Assembly (NCBI GenBank): GCA_003280895.1
Contig: QCDM01000006.1
Coordinates: 1 to 63,073 of the forward strand
DNA: 63,073 bases
Direction of reading: 5' to 3'
From: Prochlorococcus sp. AG-355-I20
GTDB taxonomy: Bacteria; Cyanobacteriota; Cyanobacteriia; PCC-6307; Cyanobiaceae
The notes below the pieces were generated by a model. The model saw only the letters and a list, made by a program, of their open reading frames with translations, did no database searches and was not told the DNA's origin. Below, piece after piece: positions 8,082 to 14,729 of this stretch (its first letter is position 1; each line of letters opens with the position of its first letter). Made by a program: the position numbers and the translations under genes.

Positions 8082-8294
8082 ATGAAATGGCCTCCTACTC
8101 TTTGTTGGACAGCACCAAAAACTATTAATGGTAATAGGCATTTTCAAGTTAAAGCTTATGGTGGTAAAAATGAAGATAGATGGGTTGATATTTTTCCTAC
8201 CAAAAATAAAAAAGATATTAAAAGGATCCTATGGACAAAACTAAAATCAGAATGGACTTCTGGATGGTTAAGGCTCCCAAAAGATAAAGATTAA
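8082..8294 (+). CDS. Trp-rich TIGR02450-type small protein, 70 aa
   Basis: Pattern W..PTLCWTAPKTINGNRHFQV then WVDIFPTKNKKDIKRILWTK and a closing WTSGWLRLP. The Trp spacing, RHFQV strand and W-GW ending match the TIGR02450 Trp-rich family found in cyanobacteria and marine proteobacteria, whose role is unknown. The full domain fits from the ATG at 8082. An ORF on the other strand across its end is a shadow. Confidence 0.75.
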   Translation: MKWPPTLCWTAPKTINGNRHFQVKAYGGKNEDRWVDIFPTKNKKDIKRILWTKLKSEWTSGWLRLPKDKD

Positions 8295-8392
8295 TTTGTC
8301 TTTGTAAACAAATATTATTAACCAGAAAACTGTAAAAAATAATACCTAATGCAAAAAAAATAACTTCTAAAATTTTTAAAATTCTTTTTAAT

Positions 8393-8566
8393 ATGCAGCC
8401 AGAACCGAAGAAAAAACTCCCTAATAAAAAAGTTATAAGTTCAGCAAAATTTGAGGCTAAAGAACAATTCACAAAATCTGCATTAGAAAATTTAAAAACA
8501 GAAAATGAAAGGCTTGTTAATTCACTAAAAAAATCTGGGGAAATTAAAGAATCAAAGAGAAAATAG
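8393..8566 (+). CDS. Lys/Glu-rich helical protein, 57 aa
   Basis: MQPEPKKKLPNKKVISSAKF is followed by a long amphipathic helix (ALENLKTENERLVNSLKKSG). Heptad-like spacing suggests a short coiled coil. The last ~25 residues resemble the 41-aa protein at 4465, so this is likely its paralog. No membrane segment. Function unknown. Confidence 0.55.
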   Translation: MQPEPKKKLPNKKVISSAKFEAKEQFTKSALENLKTENERLVNSLKKSGEIKESKRK

Positions 8567-8617
8567 ACTTACGGTATTAAAAAATTTTTATTATGATGTT
8601 AATTTATAGATTGAGAA

Positions 8618-8737
8618 ATGATTGAAAAAATCTCTATAGCAAATTCTCATTTACCTCAACTTATTGGGTTTGTACTCATGTCGATTGGCTATACATTAGG
8701 CAATAAATTCTACCTTCCTGAAATCAAACAAAAATAA
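8618..8737 (+). CDS. Membrane micro-protein, 39 aa
   Basis: MIEKISIANSHLPQLIGFVL continues into MSIGYTLGNKFYLPEIKQK. It has one helix around LIGFVLMSIGYTLG with polar ends. It follows the 57-aa gene by 51 bases on the same strand. Confidence 0.5.
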   Translation: MIEKISIANSHLPQLIGFVLMSIGYTLGNKFYLPEIKQK

Positions 8738-9087
8738 TAATTTCTAGTTATTGAATATAATTTAAATAAATTATTTTAGATGTATATTCCTAGTAAAAAT
8801 TCAATACATTATCTGATTTGACGAAACAAATATTAAAGCTTTTTACAATTCAATCAAGAAAATTCATAGGATATAATTAACACAGTAATGTAACACTTTA
8901 GTCATTAAAAGTGTTAAATCCAAAGAAAAAGTAAGAATTCATACTAATTTTTTTTAAATATGTTACATTTATTAATAATTCAAGTAAAGGTTTCCTCTGC
9001 CAATAAAGCAGAAATAAGGAAATGTTTGATACATACAGATGTAATTTACTTTTTGGCTTACTAATTTATCACACATGAAATAAAAAA
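8738..9087. other. 350-base non-coding stretch upstream of a two-helix hli gene
   Basis: No supported ORF. It contains an 8-base-pair hairpin (AACACTTT at 8892, AAAGTGTT at 8908) and a GTTACATTTATTAAT segment near 8959. The latter resembles the TTACATTA repeats ahead of the hli genes at 18025, so it may hold an hli control element. Confidence 0.3.
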
Positions 9088-9342
9088 ATGGATGCTCTTA
9101 CTAGTTTTATAGTTGTTATCATCGCGATTACTATTCAATTCTCTTTATACGCCATCAAAAGGTTGCAGGAACCTTTAGAACCAAATTATTTGATAAATAA
9201 AAATTCGAAAAAAATAAAAAACTACATGGGTAAATTTTGGAAAAATGCCGAAATAACAAACGGGAGATTAGCTATGATTGGTTTTTTAGCTTTGATAATA
9301 AACTACGGTTTTTTTGGGTGGATAATACCTGGTTTTATTTAA
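9088..9342 (+). CDS. High-light-inducible protein with extra N-terminal helix, 84 aa
   Basis: The C-terminal half carries the Hli/chlorophyll-binding signature AEITNGRLAMIGFLALI followed by NYGFFGWIIPG. The ExxNGR and AMxGF residues bind chlorophyll in the LHC-like fold. The first ~40 residues add a separate hydrophobic helix (SFIVVIIAITIQFSLYAI), which short Hli proteins lack. Hli proteins protect photosystems under excess light and nutrient stress by binding chlorophyll and carotenoid in thylakoids. Four more hli genes lie in the window. Confidence 0.85.
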   Translation: MDALTSFIVVIIAITIQFSLYAIKRLQEPLEPNYLINKNSKKIKNYMGKFWKNAEITNGRLAMIGFLALIINYGFFGWIIPGFI

Positions 9343-9438
9343 AATATAAACACATTAGAGTTTTAAAAAAGATAAATCTCTCGTTCAAAACAAACTCTCC
9401 TTTTAAAAAAAAAATTTTTATTATAAGTAAAAAAGCAA

Positions 9439-9636
9439 TTGAGTAACTCTGATTTTGATAAAAATGGATTAGACAGCTATGGAATACATTGGCTTCAGTA
9501 TGCTGCTTTTGCTGTCTCTGGTTTTGCTATATTTACAACATGGGCATTTTTTTATGATGAAAGATTCCACAACTTTGTAATGAATATTTTTAGGGTTATT
9601 AACTGCAGCGGGTTCAACTGTAATGGAGCATTTTAA
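9439..9636 (+). CDS. Small single-helix protein, 65 aa, probable TTG start
   Basis: Reads SNSDFDKNGLDSYGIHWLQY then a hydrophobic helix (AAFAVSGFAIFTTWAFFY). The DSYGIHWL motif resembles SDYGMYWL in the protein at 5146. No ATG suits the frame, so TTG at 9439 is used. The Cys-rich end (INCSGFNCNGAF) is unusual. Confidence 0.5.
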   Translation: MSNSDFDKNGLDSYGIHWLQYAAFAVSGFAIFTTWAFFYDERFHNFVMNIFRVINCSGFNCNGAF

Positions 9637-9642
9637 AATTCT

Positions 9643-9825
9643 ATGGCTAATCCAGATCAAAAAACAATATTAATTGATAATGCTTATGAGGAAATTAAAA
9701 ACATTTGTATAAATCTTCAAAAAGATACTGATTCTTCGAATTTGGAAGTTAAAAATTTACTAAAACTAATTATGGATGAATGGTCAGAAAAGGAGGAGCA
9801 AAAAACTGGTTTTGGATTCAGGTAA
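9643..9825 (+). CDS. Acidic helical protein, 60 aa
   Basis: MANPDQKTILIDNAYEEIKN continues into a second helix ending LKLIMDEWSEKEEQ. It begins six bases after the previous stop. It is entirely soluble and helical, with no known family. A ribosome-binding-like AGGAGG lies within its 3' end but serves no obvious start. Confidence 0.55.
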   Translation: MANPDQKTILIDNAYEEIKNICINLQKDTDSSNLEVKNLLKLIMDEWSEKEEQKTGFGFR

Positions 9826-9938
9826 AGTTAATCACTTTCTACAAGAGTCTTCGACAATAAATCATTCTGATATGAACAGATTTTACTTTAAAAATTTAAT
9901 ATTTATAATTTCACATTTTTTTTGAAAGAAATTAAAAA

Positions 9939-9968
9939 GGAATGAATCTCAAAAAGAAGATTCATTCC
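9939..9968 (-). terminator. Intrinsic terminator, 11-bp perfect stem
   Basis: Arms GGAATGAATCT and AGATTCATTCC pair perfectly around an 8-base loop. On the minus strand the stem is followed by TTTTTAA, so it ends a leftward transcript, presumably the one carrying the micro-ORFs at 10036 and 10220. Intergenic 9826-10118 holds no longer gene. Confidence 0.65.
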
Positions 9969-10009
9969 AGATTTAGCATTAGTTTTATCTAGATTTAAAT
10001 TTTATAATC

Positions 10010-10036
10010 TTACTCCTCTGGTGGACTGTCAATCAT
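10010..10036 (-). other. Possible 8-codon leader peptide with strong Shine-Dalgarno
   Basis: On the minus strand AGGAGGG precedes ATG by five bases and opens a frame encoding MIDSPPEE then TAA. The terminator at 9939-9968 lies 41 bases further on. A strong ribosome binding site is uncommon here, so the tiny frame could be a translated leader or simply chance. Confidence 0.25.
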
Positions 10037-10118
10037 TAGATCCCTCCTATTCAACAAGTTGAACTTAAGTCTTACCTATAAAGAAAGTAAATCAGTAAAA
10101 ATGCTGATTTATTATTTT

Positions 10119-10220
10119 CTAAAATGTTTGAATTAAAGTAGCCAATTCTGGTGCATCTAATAAAAGTGCAAAAAATGTAAGCACAACTAATAGAAATATT
10201 GAAAAGTAAAATTGAATCAT
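10119..10220 (-). CDS. Membrane micro-protein, 33 aa
   Basis: MIQFYFSIFLLVVLTFFALL is one helix, followed by a polar tail DAPELATLIQTF. It is the only sizable frame between 9826 and 10321 and lies upstream of the leftward terminator at 9939-9968. Confidence 0.5.
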   Translation of the reverse strand: MIQFYFSIFLLVVLTFFALLLDAPELATLIQTF

Positions 10221-10321
10221 AATTCTCAAATTACTTAAAAAGATTTTTTTAAGTTGTATAAAATAATGCTTTGTTTACATAATTAAATATCTGTACCTAG
10301 AAAAGGTTAATTGGATAATAA

Positions 10322-10555
10322 TTAAGATCCTTCAGGAGAAAATATAGTCATATTTTTTTGCCAATATTCACAACCTTTAAGTAAATGATCACCCTCTGGT
10401 ATACGTTTTTCGTATCTTGGACATATCAAGACAGTAGCAAAAGTTTCTGTAGTGCTGTAGCGAAAGTGATTACAAGTAATTCAAATCTTTGTACGTTTTC
10501 GTCTTAGGATAGATTCTTTTAGATATTCCCATTTTGCAGGATTTACCTTAAACAT
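10322..10555 (-). pseudogene. Cys-rich small protein gene with in-frame UGA at its first Cys position
   Basis: The frame from ATG 10555 to TAA 10322 encodes 76 residues plus one internal TGA at 10481-10483. It aligns along its length with the intact 75-aa protein at 17651. Shared blocks are ITCNHFRYSTT, CP then PEGDHLLKGC against PQGDHLIKGC, and YW. The TGA falls exactly where the paralog has the first Cys of CITC, a TGT to TGA change. It starts two bases after the DUF1651 gene upstream, in the same operon. The simplest reading is a recent nonsense mutation; recoding (selenocysteine) is possible but unsupported. Confidence 0.7.
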
Positions 10556-10557
10556 GA

Positions 10558-10848
10558 TTAGTGGAATTTACTAGTAACAATTTGCCAACCTCCTGAAACT
10601 AATTCATCCCATGTTTCGCAAGCACACTCAATAGAATGTAGTCTTGAATTTTTAAGTTGGTCTGGTTCACCTAATTCATTCGCATAGAAAAGGTGAGTAT
10701 AAACTTTTACATTATTAGATAGAGATTTCTTATAACTCTCAAAAAGAATTAATAAACCACTTTTTTTGTTAAACAACCAGCCAGTTGGGGTGTCAATAAA
10801 GCTGCCACTATAAAAATTAGTCCGAACATTAGCTACTCCTGGTGTCAT
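10558..10848 (-). CDS. DUF1651 family protein, 96 aa
   Basis: Core pattern TPTGWLFNKKSGLLILFESY, then VYTHLFYANELGEP and a C-terminal CETWDELVSGGWQIV. This matches the picocyanobacterial DUF1651 family (GWL...LL.F...GW). Its paralog at 12994 shares the same order (SPSGWLL, RLILF, YYANDLGEP, KWHDLQLEGW). It heads an operon with the Cys-rich gene at 10555 and has a LexA-like box just upstream. Function unknown; damage-inducible expression is inferred from the promoter. Confidence 0.75.
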   Translation of the reverse strand: MTPGVANVRTNFYSGSFIDTPTGWLFNKKSGLLILFESYKKSLSNNVKVYTHLFYANELGEPDQLKNSRLHSIECACETWDELVSGGWQIVTSKFH

Positions 10849-10854
10849 TAAGAT

Positions 10855-10900
10855 AATACAGTTGTACTATTAATATAAATGTACTACTTCTGGGCGTCAA
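10855..10900 (-). promoter_or_regulatory. Sigma70-type promoter with LexA-like box for the DUF1651 operon
   Basis: On the minus strand TTGACG (10900-10895), a 17-base spacer, TATATT (10877-10872), then AGTACAACTGTATT (10868-10855). The box fits the cyanobacterial LexA consensus RGTACNNNDGTWCB at all but one defined position. It lies just 7 bases from the start codon, over the likely transcription start. A 17-base block GTACTATTAATATAAAT is identical in the promoter at 13302. Confidence 0.65.
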
Positions 10901-11040
10901 GTAGTAATCCAAAAAATTATTTAAATACGAAAATTACTTCCCAGAAATAAACTGCCGTAAACTTCTTATTTGGTAATAGTGTATACAAGTAACACCTTGA
11001 AAAGGAAAATAACATTAAAGAGTATAATCGGAAAAATGCA

Positions 11041-11277
11041 ATGTATCGAAATCCCTTCTATTTAGGATGGAATAAAGGTTGGTCTTTTTTATTTTTTTTA
11101 GAGGGTGGCATTGCAAAAATTGAAGCAAAAGGTTTTGGTATATCTATTACAACAAAAGTTGAGAAAGGAGAATCACCCCTAGAATCTGCGGATAGATTAG
11201 TCTCGAAAGAGCAAAGGATTAGAAAATCAAGATATTATTCTTGGCTTAAATCTATTAATGAAAAAACAATAAATTAA
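11041..11277 (+). CDS. Hypothetical small protein, 78 aa
   Basis: MYRNPFYLGWNKGWSFLFFL then GGIAKIEAKGFGISITTKVE and a basic C-terminus. The first ~25 residues are aromatic and may associate with membrane. The rest looks like a small beta-rich domain. It opens a rightward run of five genes (11041-12704) that includes the ligase-like gene. A GTATACAAGTAA sequence at 10981 is a poor match to the LexA-type boxes nearby. Confidence 0.55.
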   Translation: MYRNPFYLGWNKGWSFLFFLEGGIAKIEAKGFGISITTKVEKGESPLESADRLVSKEQRIRKSRYYSWLKSINEKTIN

Positions 11278-11345
11278 GCAATCCTTCAATTAATAAAGTA
11301 ATTTGTTGCAATCAATTTAAAATAGAAATTAATTATTTATTTTTC

Positions 11346-11603
11346 GTGTCCAATAAATTTTATGAATGGTGGAAAAACCATAGAAAAGTTGTAACCTATG
11401 GAGCTTTTACCATCTTGTTTGGTTTTTATTTATCTCCTGTTGTCAAAGAAGCAAAATACAAAAACTTATGTATTAAGTACTCTACTAAAGGAGCTTTAAC
11501 TAAATTTAATAAGGACGATATAGGAGAAACTTTACTAGAGGAAACAGGTTTGAACGTTGATGAATTAGCAAAGATTGAAGGTTATAAGAATTGCATTAAT
11601 TAA
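11346..11603 (+). CDS. Membrane-anchored small protein, 85 aa, GTG start
   Basis: MSNKFYEWWKNHRKVVTYGA leads into a helix (FTILFGFYLSPVV), then a soluble part with two Cys (LCIKY, YKNCIN). The start is GTG at 11346. A periplasmic or lumenal disulfide is possible. No family recognised. Confidence 0.6.
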   Translation: MSNKFYEWWKNHRKVVTYGAFTILFGFYLSPVVKEAKYKNLCIKYSTKGALTKFNKDDIGETLLEETGLNVDELAKIEGYKNCIN

Positions 11604-11634
11604 AAAGTTCGCAATAATTACGCTGAATTTTTAA

Positions 11635-11841
11635 ATGATTAAAGGCATGTTTAAACTTATTTTAATAATTTTATTATTTGGTTTTATATCAATAAGTCCA
11701 AAAACAAGATATTTGGTTGGCAAAACTCTAAAAGAAATTTCTTCATTTCTTTTATGGACTGTTAAATATGAAGATAAAGAAAAATGGATCATAGATAAAC
11801 CAAGTTGGATACCTAGTCAAAAAATTAAGCCATCATATTAA
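11635..11841 (+). CDS. Small membrane protein, 68 aa
   Basis: An N-terminal helix (MFKLILIILLFGFISIS) is followed by an amphipathic stretch (YLVGKTLKEISSFLLWTV) and a polar Trp-containing tail. Its TAA directly abuts the ATG of the ligase-like gene, so the two are almost certainly cotranscribed and perhaps coupled. Confidence 0.6.
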   Translation: MIKGMFKLILIILLFGFISISPKTRYLVGKTLKEISSFLLWTVKYEDKEKWIIDKPSWIPSQKIKPSY

Positions 11842-12591
11842 ATGAAAACTTATTTAGAAGAACGAATTGAATGGTATGACGATAATTACAGAAATGGTAA
11901 TGCTTTAATTTCTGATAAGCAGTTCGACCAACTTGAAAAAAATTTATTAAGAACAAACCCTAATTGTGATTACTTCCAAAAAAAAAATAAACTAGTTTTA
12001 CCTTCATTAGAAAAGGATTCAATAGATGAATTTTTGAAAGGTTTATTAGCAGATACCAGATTATTAATTGAACCGAAAATTGATGGTTGTGCTGTTGCTT
12101 TGCAATATAGGGATGGAACCTTGGAGAAAGCAATTTCAAGAAAAGGGACAGACGTTACTATTAAACTTATTAAAGTCCCAGACATTCCCAATAATCTCCC
12201 TTTACGAGGAGTTCTTCAAGTTAGAGGTGAATTATACACACCCAACAAAAGTCCAAATATCTCCCAGAAAATAGCTTCTGGATTTCTAAGAGCTAAAGAA
12301 GGATTTTCTGAAAGTCTTAGCTTCTGCGCATTTCAAATACTTAATTCAACACTTAACCAATATGAGTCCAAAAAGAGTCTTTCAAAGCTTGGCTTCACGA
12401 TCCCTCAAGATATTTCATGCAACTTTACGAGCCAAGTTGAAGTATTTAGAAAACAATGGCTAGAAGGGAAGCTTTTTAGTAAATATCCAACAGATGGAAT
12501 AGTAGTAAAAATAAATTCTAGAAAATTACAATTGATTAGAGAAAAATCAAATTTAGATTATCCTTATTGGCAAGTGGCAATAAAACGTTAA
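11842..12591 (+). CDS. Stand-alone NAD-dependent DNA ligase-like adenylation domain, 249 aa
   Basis: It resembles the Ia plus nucleotidyltransferase part of LigA. The nucleotidyl-accepting Lys is in IEPKIDGCAVAL (motif I, KxDG) near residue 80. RKGTDVT stands where LigA has RGDGxxGEDVT, VRGELY matches the RGE motif, YPTDGIVVKIN matches motif IV, and YWQVAIKR at the very end matches motif V (LigA WAIAYKF). OB-fold, zinc finger, helix-hairpin-helix and BRCT domains are all missing (LigA is ~670 aa). It could be a minimal ligase, a nick sensor or a degenerate relative. It overlaps the next ORF by one base. Confidence 0.75.
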   Translation: MKTYLEERIEWYDDNYRNGNALISDKQFDQLEKNLLRTNPNCDYFQKKNKLVLPSLEKDSIDEFLKGLLADTRLLIEPKIDGCAVALQYRDGTLEKAISRKGTDVTIKLIKVPDIPNNLPLRGVLQVRGELYTPNKSPNISQKIASGFLRAKEGFSESLSFCAFQILNSTLNQYESKKSLSKLGFTIPQDISCNFTSQVEVFRKQWLEGKLFSKYPTDGIVVKINSRKLQLIREKSNLDYPYWQVAIKR

Positions 12592-12704
12592 TGGAATTAA
12601 TACACCAGATTTTTCCTACTTGGCATATTTACTTGGATATGTTTTTGGTTGGCTTTGCAACTTACGGTTTTCTGAGAATTAAGAAAAAAATAAAAACTAA
12701 ATAA
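12591..12704 (+). CDS. Membrane micro-protein, 37 aa
   Basis: MELIHQIFPTWHIYLDMFLV continues with GFATYGFLRIKKKIKTK. One helix ends in a strongly basic tail. The ATG overlaps the stop of the ligase-like gene (TAATG), so it is probably translated with it. It converges on the minus-strand operon ending at 12715. Confidence 0.5.
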   Translation: MELIHQIFPTWHIYLDMFLVGFATYGFLRIKKKIKTK

Positions 12705-12714
12705 AGTTTTTAAA

Positions 12715-12867
12715 TCATCGGTGGTCCTTAAGAATGGATTTAAGTTGTTCGCTATCTAATTGTTCGAGATAATTTCTCATTGCCAACCAAGATCTTCTGC
12801 TTTCTAACTTTCCACTTTGTTTAAATAAATTTGCGGAAACTTGATCTATCAATTCTTTATGAGTCAT
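12715..12867 (-). CDS. Small helical protein, 50 aa, third gene of the DUF1651 operon
   Basis: MTHKELIDQVSANLFKQSGK is followed by SRRSWLAMRNYLEQLDSEQL and KSILKDHR. It is all helical and charged. Its start overlaps the end of the 46-aa gene by 11 bases (TATGACTCATAA region). It shares the LexA-like promoter upstream of 13293 by operon position. Function unknown. Confidence 0.6.
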   Translation of the reverse strand: MTHKELIDQVSANLFKQSGKLESRRSWLAMRNYLEQLDSEQLKSILKDHR

Positions 12868-12997
12868 ATTTATATTCTTCATCAAGTTCAATTACAACAC
12901 CATTAAAAAATTCTGCTAATAATTTTGATGGATCTTGTATAGATATCTTTCTATCTGCTTTTGATAGTTTCTTTTTGATTGGATTTAAGGTAGTCAT
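12857..12997 (-). CDS. Small basic/acidic protein, 46 aa, second gene of the DUF1651 operon
   Basis: A basic head (MTTLNPIKKKLSKADRKISI) is followed by an acidic tail (LLAEFFNGVVIELDEEYKYD). The start overlaps the DUF1651 stop by four bases (ATGA). The split charge is reminiscent of small DNA- or protein-binding regulators, but no family is recognised. An ORF on the opposite strand here is a shadow. Confidence 0.6.
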   Translation of the reverse strand: MTTLNPIKKKLSKADRKISIQDPSKLLAEFFNGVVIELDEEYKYDS

Positions 12998-13293
12998 ACT
13001 GATTCAGGTAATTCAAGTTCTTCAAAAGTCCAGCCTTCTAATTGAAGGTCATGCCATTTATCCCAAGCATTATCCAAATACATTTGAGTTGATGATTTAA
13101 TTGCCATTGGCTCACCAAGATCATTTGCATAATATGTATGAGCAAAAATTCTCATATTATTTCTTGGAGATTTTTTATTCCTTATAAATAAAATTAATCT
13201 GCTGCGGTCTGGGCTTAGCAACCAACCACTTGGGGACTCATTACGATAACCGTAAGAAAAATTAGTCCAAACATTAGCTCCTCCTAAAGTCAT
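12994..13293 (-). CDS. DUF1651 family protein, 99 aa
   Basis: Second DUF1651 copy. It begins MTLGGANVWTNFSYG (the other copy begins MTPGVANVRTNFYSG), followed by SPSGWLLSPDRSRLILFI, IFAHTYYANDLGEP and KWHDLQLEGWTFEEL. It is the first of three overlapping genes (12994, 12857, 12715) behind a LexA-like promoter. The two DUF1651 copies share promoter, gene order position and N-terminal sequence but have different downstream partners. Role unknown. Confidence 0.75.
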   Translation of the reverse strand: MTLGGANVWTNFSYGYRNESPSGWLLSPDRSRLILFIRNKKSPRNNMRIFAHTYYANDLGEPMAIKSSTQMYLDNAWDKWHDLQLEGWTFEELELPESV

Positions 13294-13301
13294 TAGCTAG
13301 T

Positions 13302-13348
13302 AATACATGTGTACTATTAATATAAATACATTAGAAATGGTTCGTCAA
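13302..13348 (-). promoter_or_regulatory. Sigma70-type promoter with LexA-like box for the second DUF1651 operon
   Basis: Minus strand: TTGACG (13348-13343), an 18-base spacer, TATATT (13324-13319), then AGTACACATGTATT (13315-13302). Same layout as the promoter at 10855 and the same one-base departure from RGTACNNNDGTWCB. The start codon is 8 bases further on, so a bound repressor would cover the transcription start. Confidence 0.65.
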
Positions 13349-13424
13349 GTATTTTGGCAACCAAATTATTTACACTCATCAGAAATAAATTTGATAACTA
13401 CGAGATGATTTAGTCCTTTGATTA

Positions 13425-13803
13425 AAGATTTAATTAATCATGATTAAATCAATCTTAAGGATTCATGCAAAATATTTGAGACCGATTATTTTGATAGAAC
13501 GACAGTTCTGGTGATCGATTCGACCAAAGTTGACCAACTAGATCTTCACTAATCCATGGTCTTTAATACCAAGGTAATTTAACTTCTCTAACCTTTCCGG
13601 AAAGAAAGTTAAGTGATCAGAAATTAAACTTTCGAGTTTAATTCTGAACTATCTTAAAAATAAAGTCGTTTGTAAAGCATGAAGAAGTGAGTCATCACTT
13701 TTACTTACAAAACTAATTTCTAAGAAAATTCTTAATCTGATTATTAAATAGATCTCCTTTCTGTCGTCACCATTAAAAAAGACCTGTAAAAAGGTCTTTT
13801 TTT
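13425..13803 (+). ncRNA. Candidate structured non-coding RNA ending at a strong terminator
   Basis: No ORF is supported from 13349 to 13854. The stretch has several good hairpins: GATTTAAT/ATTAAATC (13425-13448), a CTTTCCGGAAAG palindrome near 13593, and a stem AATTAAACT-TTCG-AGTTTAATT (13622-13643) with a stable UUCG loop, extended by CAG/CTG. It ends with the rightward terminator at 13775-13803. The 5' end and strand are inferred from the terminator only. Confidence 0.4.
13775..13803 (+). terminator. Intrinsic terminator
   Basis: AAAGACCT and AGGTCTTT pair around a short GTAAAA-type loop and are followed by TTTTTTT on the plus strand. As no plus-strand gene lies within 1 kb upstream, it most likely ends an untranslated RNA. 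Confidence 0.75.
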
Positions 13804-13854
13804 ATGCCTTAAATTTTATTTATTGACTGTTAATCCACAAATACCTAAATATTT

Positions 13855-13986
13855 TTATCTCGCTATCTCGCGATAAGTTAATGCTTTTTCAAAAGTAGAA
13901 AAGAAAGTATAAATGCTATTCAATGCAACTAACAAAAGAACTACTGATCTTCCATGTTGATTTAATTGAAGTGTTCTTTGATTCAT
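13855..13986 (-). CDS. Small membrane protein, 43 aa
   Basis: A polar head (MNQRTLQLNQHGRSV) leads into one helix (VLLLVALNSIYTFFSTF) and ends KALTYREIAR. It lies just downstream of the 60-aa gene at 13991 on the same strand, so both may share a transcript. Confidence 0.5.
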   Translation of the reverse strand: MNQRTLQLNQHGRSVVLLLVALNSIYTFFSTFEKALTYREIAR

Positions 13987-13990
13987 AATC

Positions 13991-14173
13991 TTAATAATCT
14001 TCGTTGTAATCGGAGGGACTACCAGTTAAAGAACAAACAACTGATTCCTCTTTTTTCATTTCTTTTATTTCCACTATTGGTCTACCCATTTTCTTTAGAA
14101 CATTTATATCTTCTTTAGTCTGACAACGAGCAATAATATTTCCTTTTTGATCAAAGCAACTGTAGTAAGTCAT
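13991..14173 (-). CDS. Small soluble protein, 60 aa
   Basis: MTYYSCFDQKGNIIARCQTK, then EDINVLKKMGRPIVEIKEMK and an acidic tail. A beta-hairpin, a helix with LKKMGRP and a strand suggest a compact alpha-beta fold. Not recognised beyond that; probably a conserved picocyanobacterial protein. Confidence 0.6.
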   Translation of the reverse strand: MTYYSCFDQKGNIIARCQTKEDINVLKKMGRPIVEIKEMKKEESVVCSLTGSPSDYNEDY

Positions 14174-14400
14174 TTTATTAAATGCAATTTAGAGTTTATG
14201 GTTTATTTCAGTTTTAGCAATGCAACTGATTCATAACAACCATATTATTAATCTAGTTCAGCCATAGGTTTAAATTACTAAAAAAACATACCTCTTTCCG
14301 TACCTAAATGTTCTTCAAACCGCACACATTAGATACGTAGTGTTTTAGTCAAATCAATTAGAACAAAGATGTAGCTAAACAAATATACAAAGGAGAATTT

Positions 14401-14538
14401 ATGAGTGGAGATTTCGAGACACTTGAAATTAATCAACCAAAAATTACATATCTAAAACCGGAAGAAAATACAGGGTGGTTAGACAAATTAATCAAGAATA
14501 TTGAAGATATGAAAAACAAGATGTCTAGAGATTCTTAA
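14401..14538 (+). CDS. Small acidic helical protein, 45 aa
   Basis: MSGDFETLEINQPKITYLKP then GWLDKLIKNIEDMKNKMSRD. AAAGGAGAATTT just before the ATG gives a good ribosome binding site. No membrane helix. It converges on the hli gene at 14601, with a weak GGGG/CCCC hairpin between them (about 14555-14577). Confidence 0.6.
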   Translation: MSGDFETLEINQPKITYLKPEENTGWLDKLIKNIEDMKNKMSRDS

Positions 14539-14600
14539 TCATTAAATAAAAAAAGGGGCTGAAAATTAACAACCCCTAAAAAGTTTTAATGAGCTCTTAC

Positions 14601-14729
14601 TTAGAAAATACCTGGAACAATTTGACCAGTAAAATAGTATGCCCCTATAAGAGCGAACATTCCAAGCATTGCTGCTTTACCGTTAAGCTTTTCAGCTTTT
14701 TCGGTCATGAATTTTTTAGCGAATTCCAT
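14601..14729 (-). CDS. High-light-inducible protein, 42 aa
   Basis: Compact Hli protein: TEKAEKLNGKAAMLGMFALI followed by GAYYFTGQIVPGIF. It keeps the chlorophyll-binding ExLNG and AMLGM residues, with Lys in place of the usual Arg after NG. One thylakoid helix. It stands alone on the minus strand, apart from the hli cluster at 18025-18824. Confidence 0.85.
   Translation of the reverse strand: MEFAKKFMTEKAEKLNGKAAMLGMFALIGAYYFTGQIVPGIF

Noticed and set aside
10981..10992. GTATACAAGTAA upstream of the 11041 gene considered as a fourth LexA box
   Set aside because: It departs from the consensus in both half-sites and lacks the shared promoter layout, so it was left out of the regulon.
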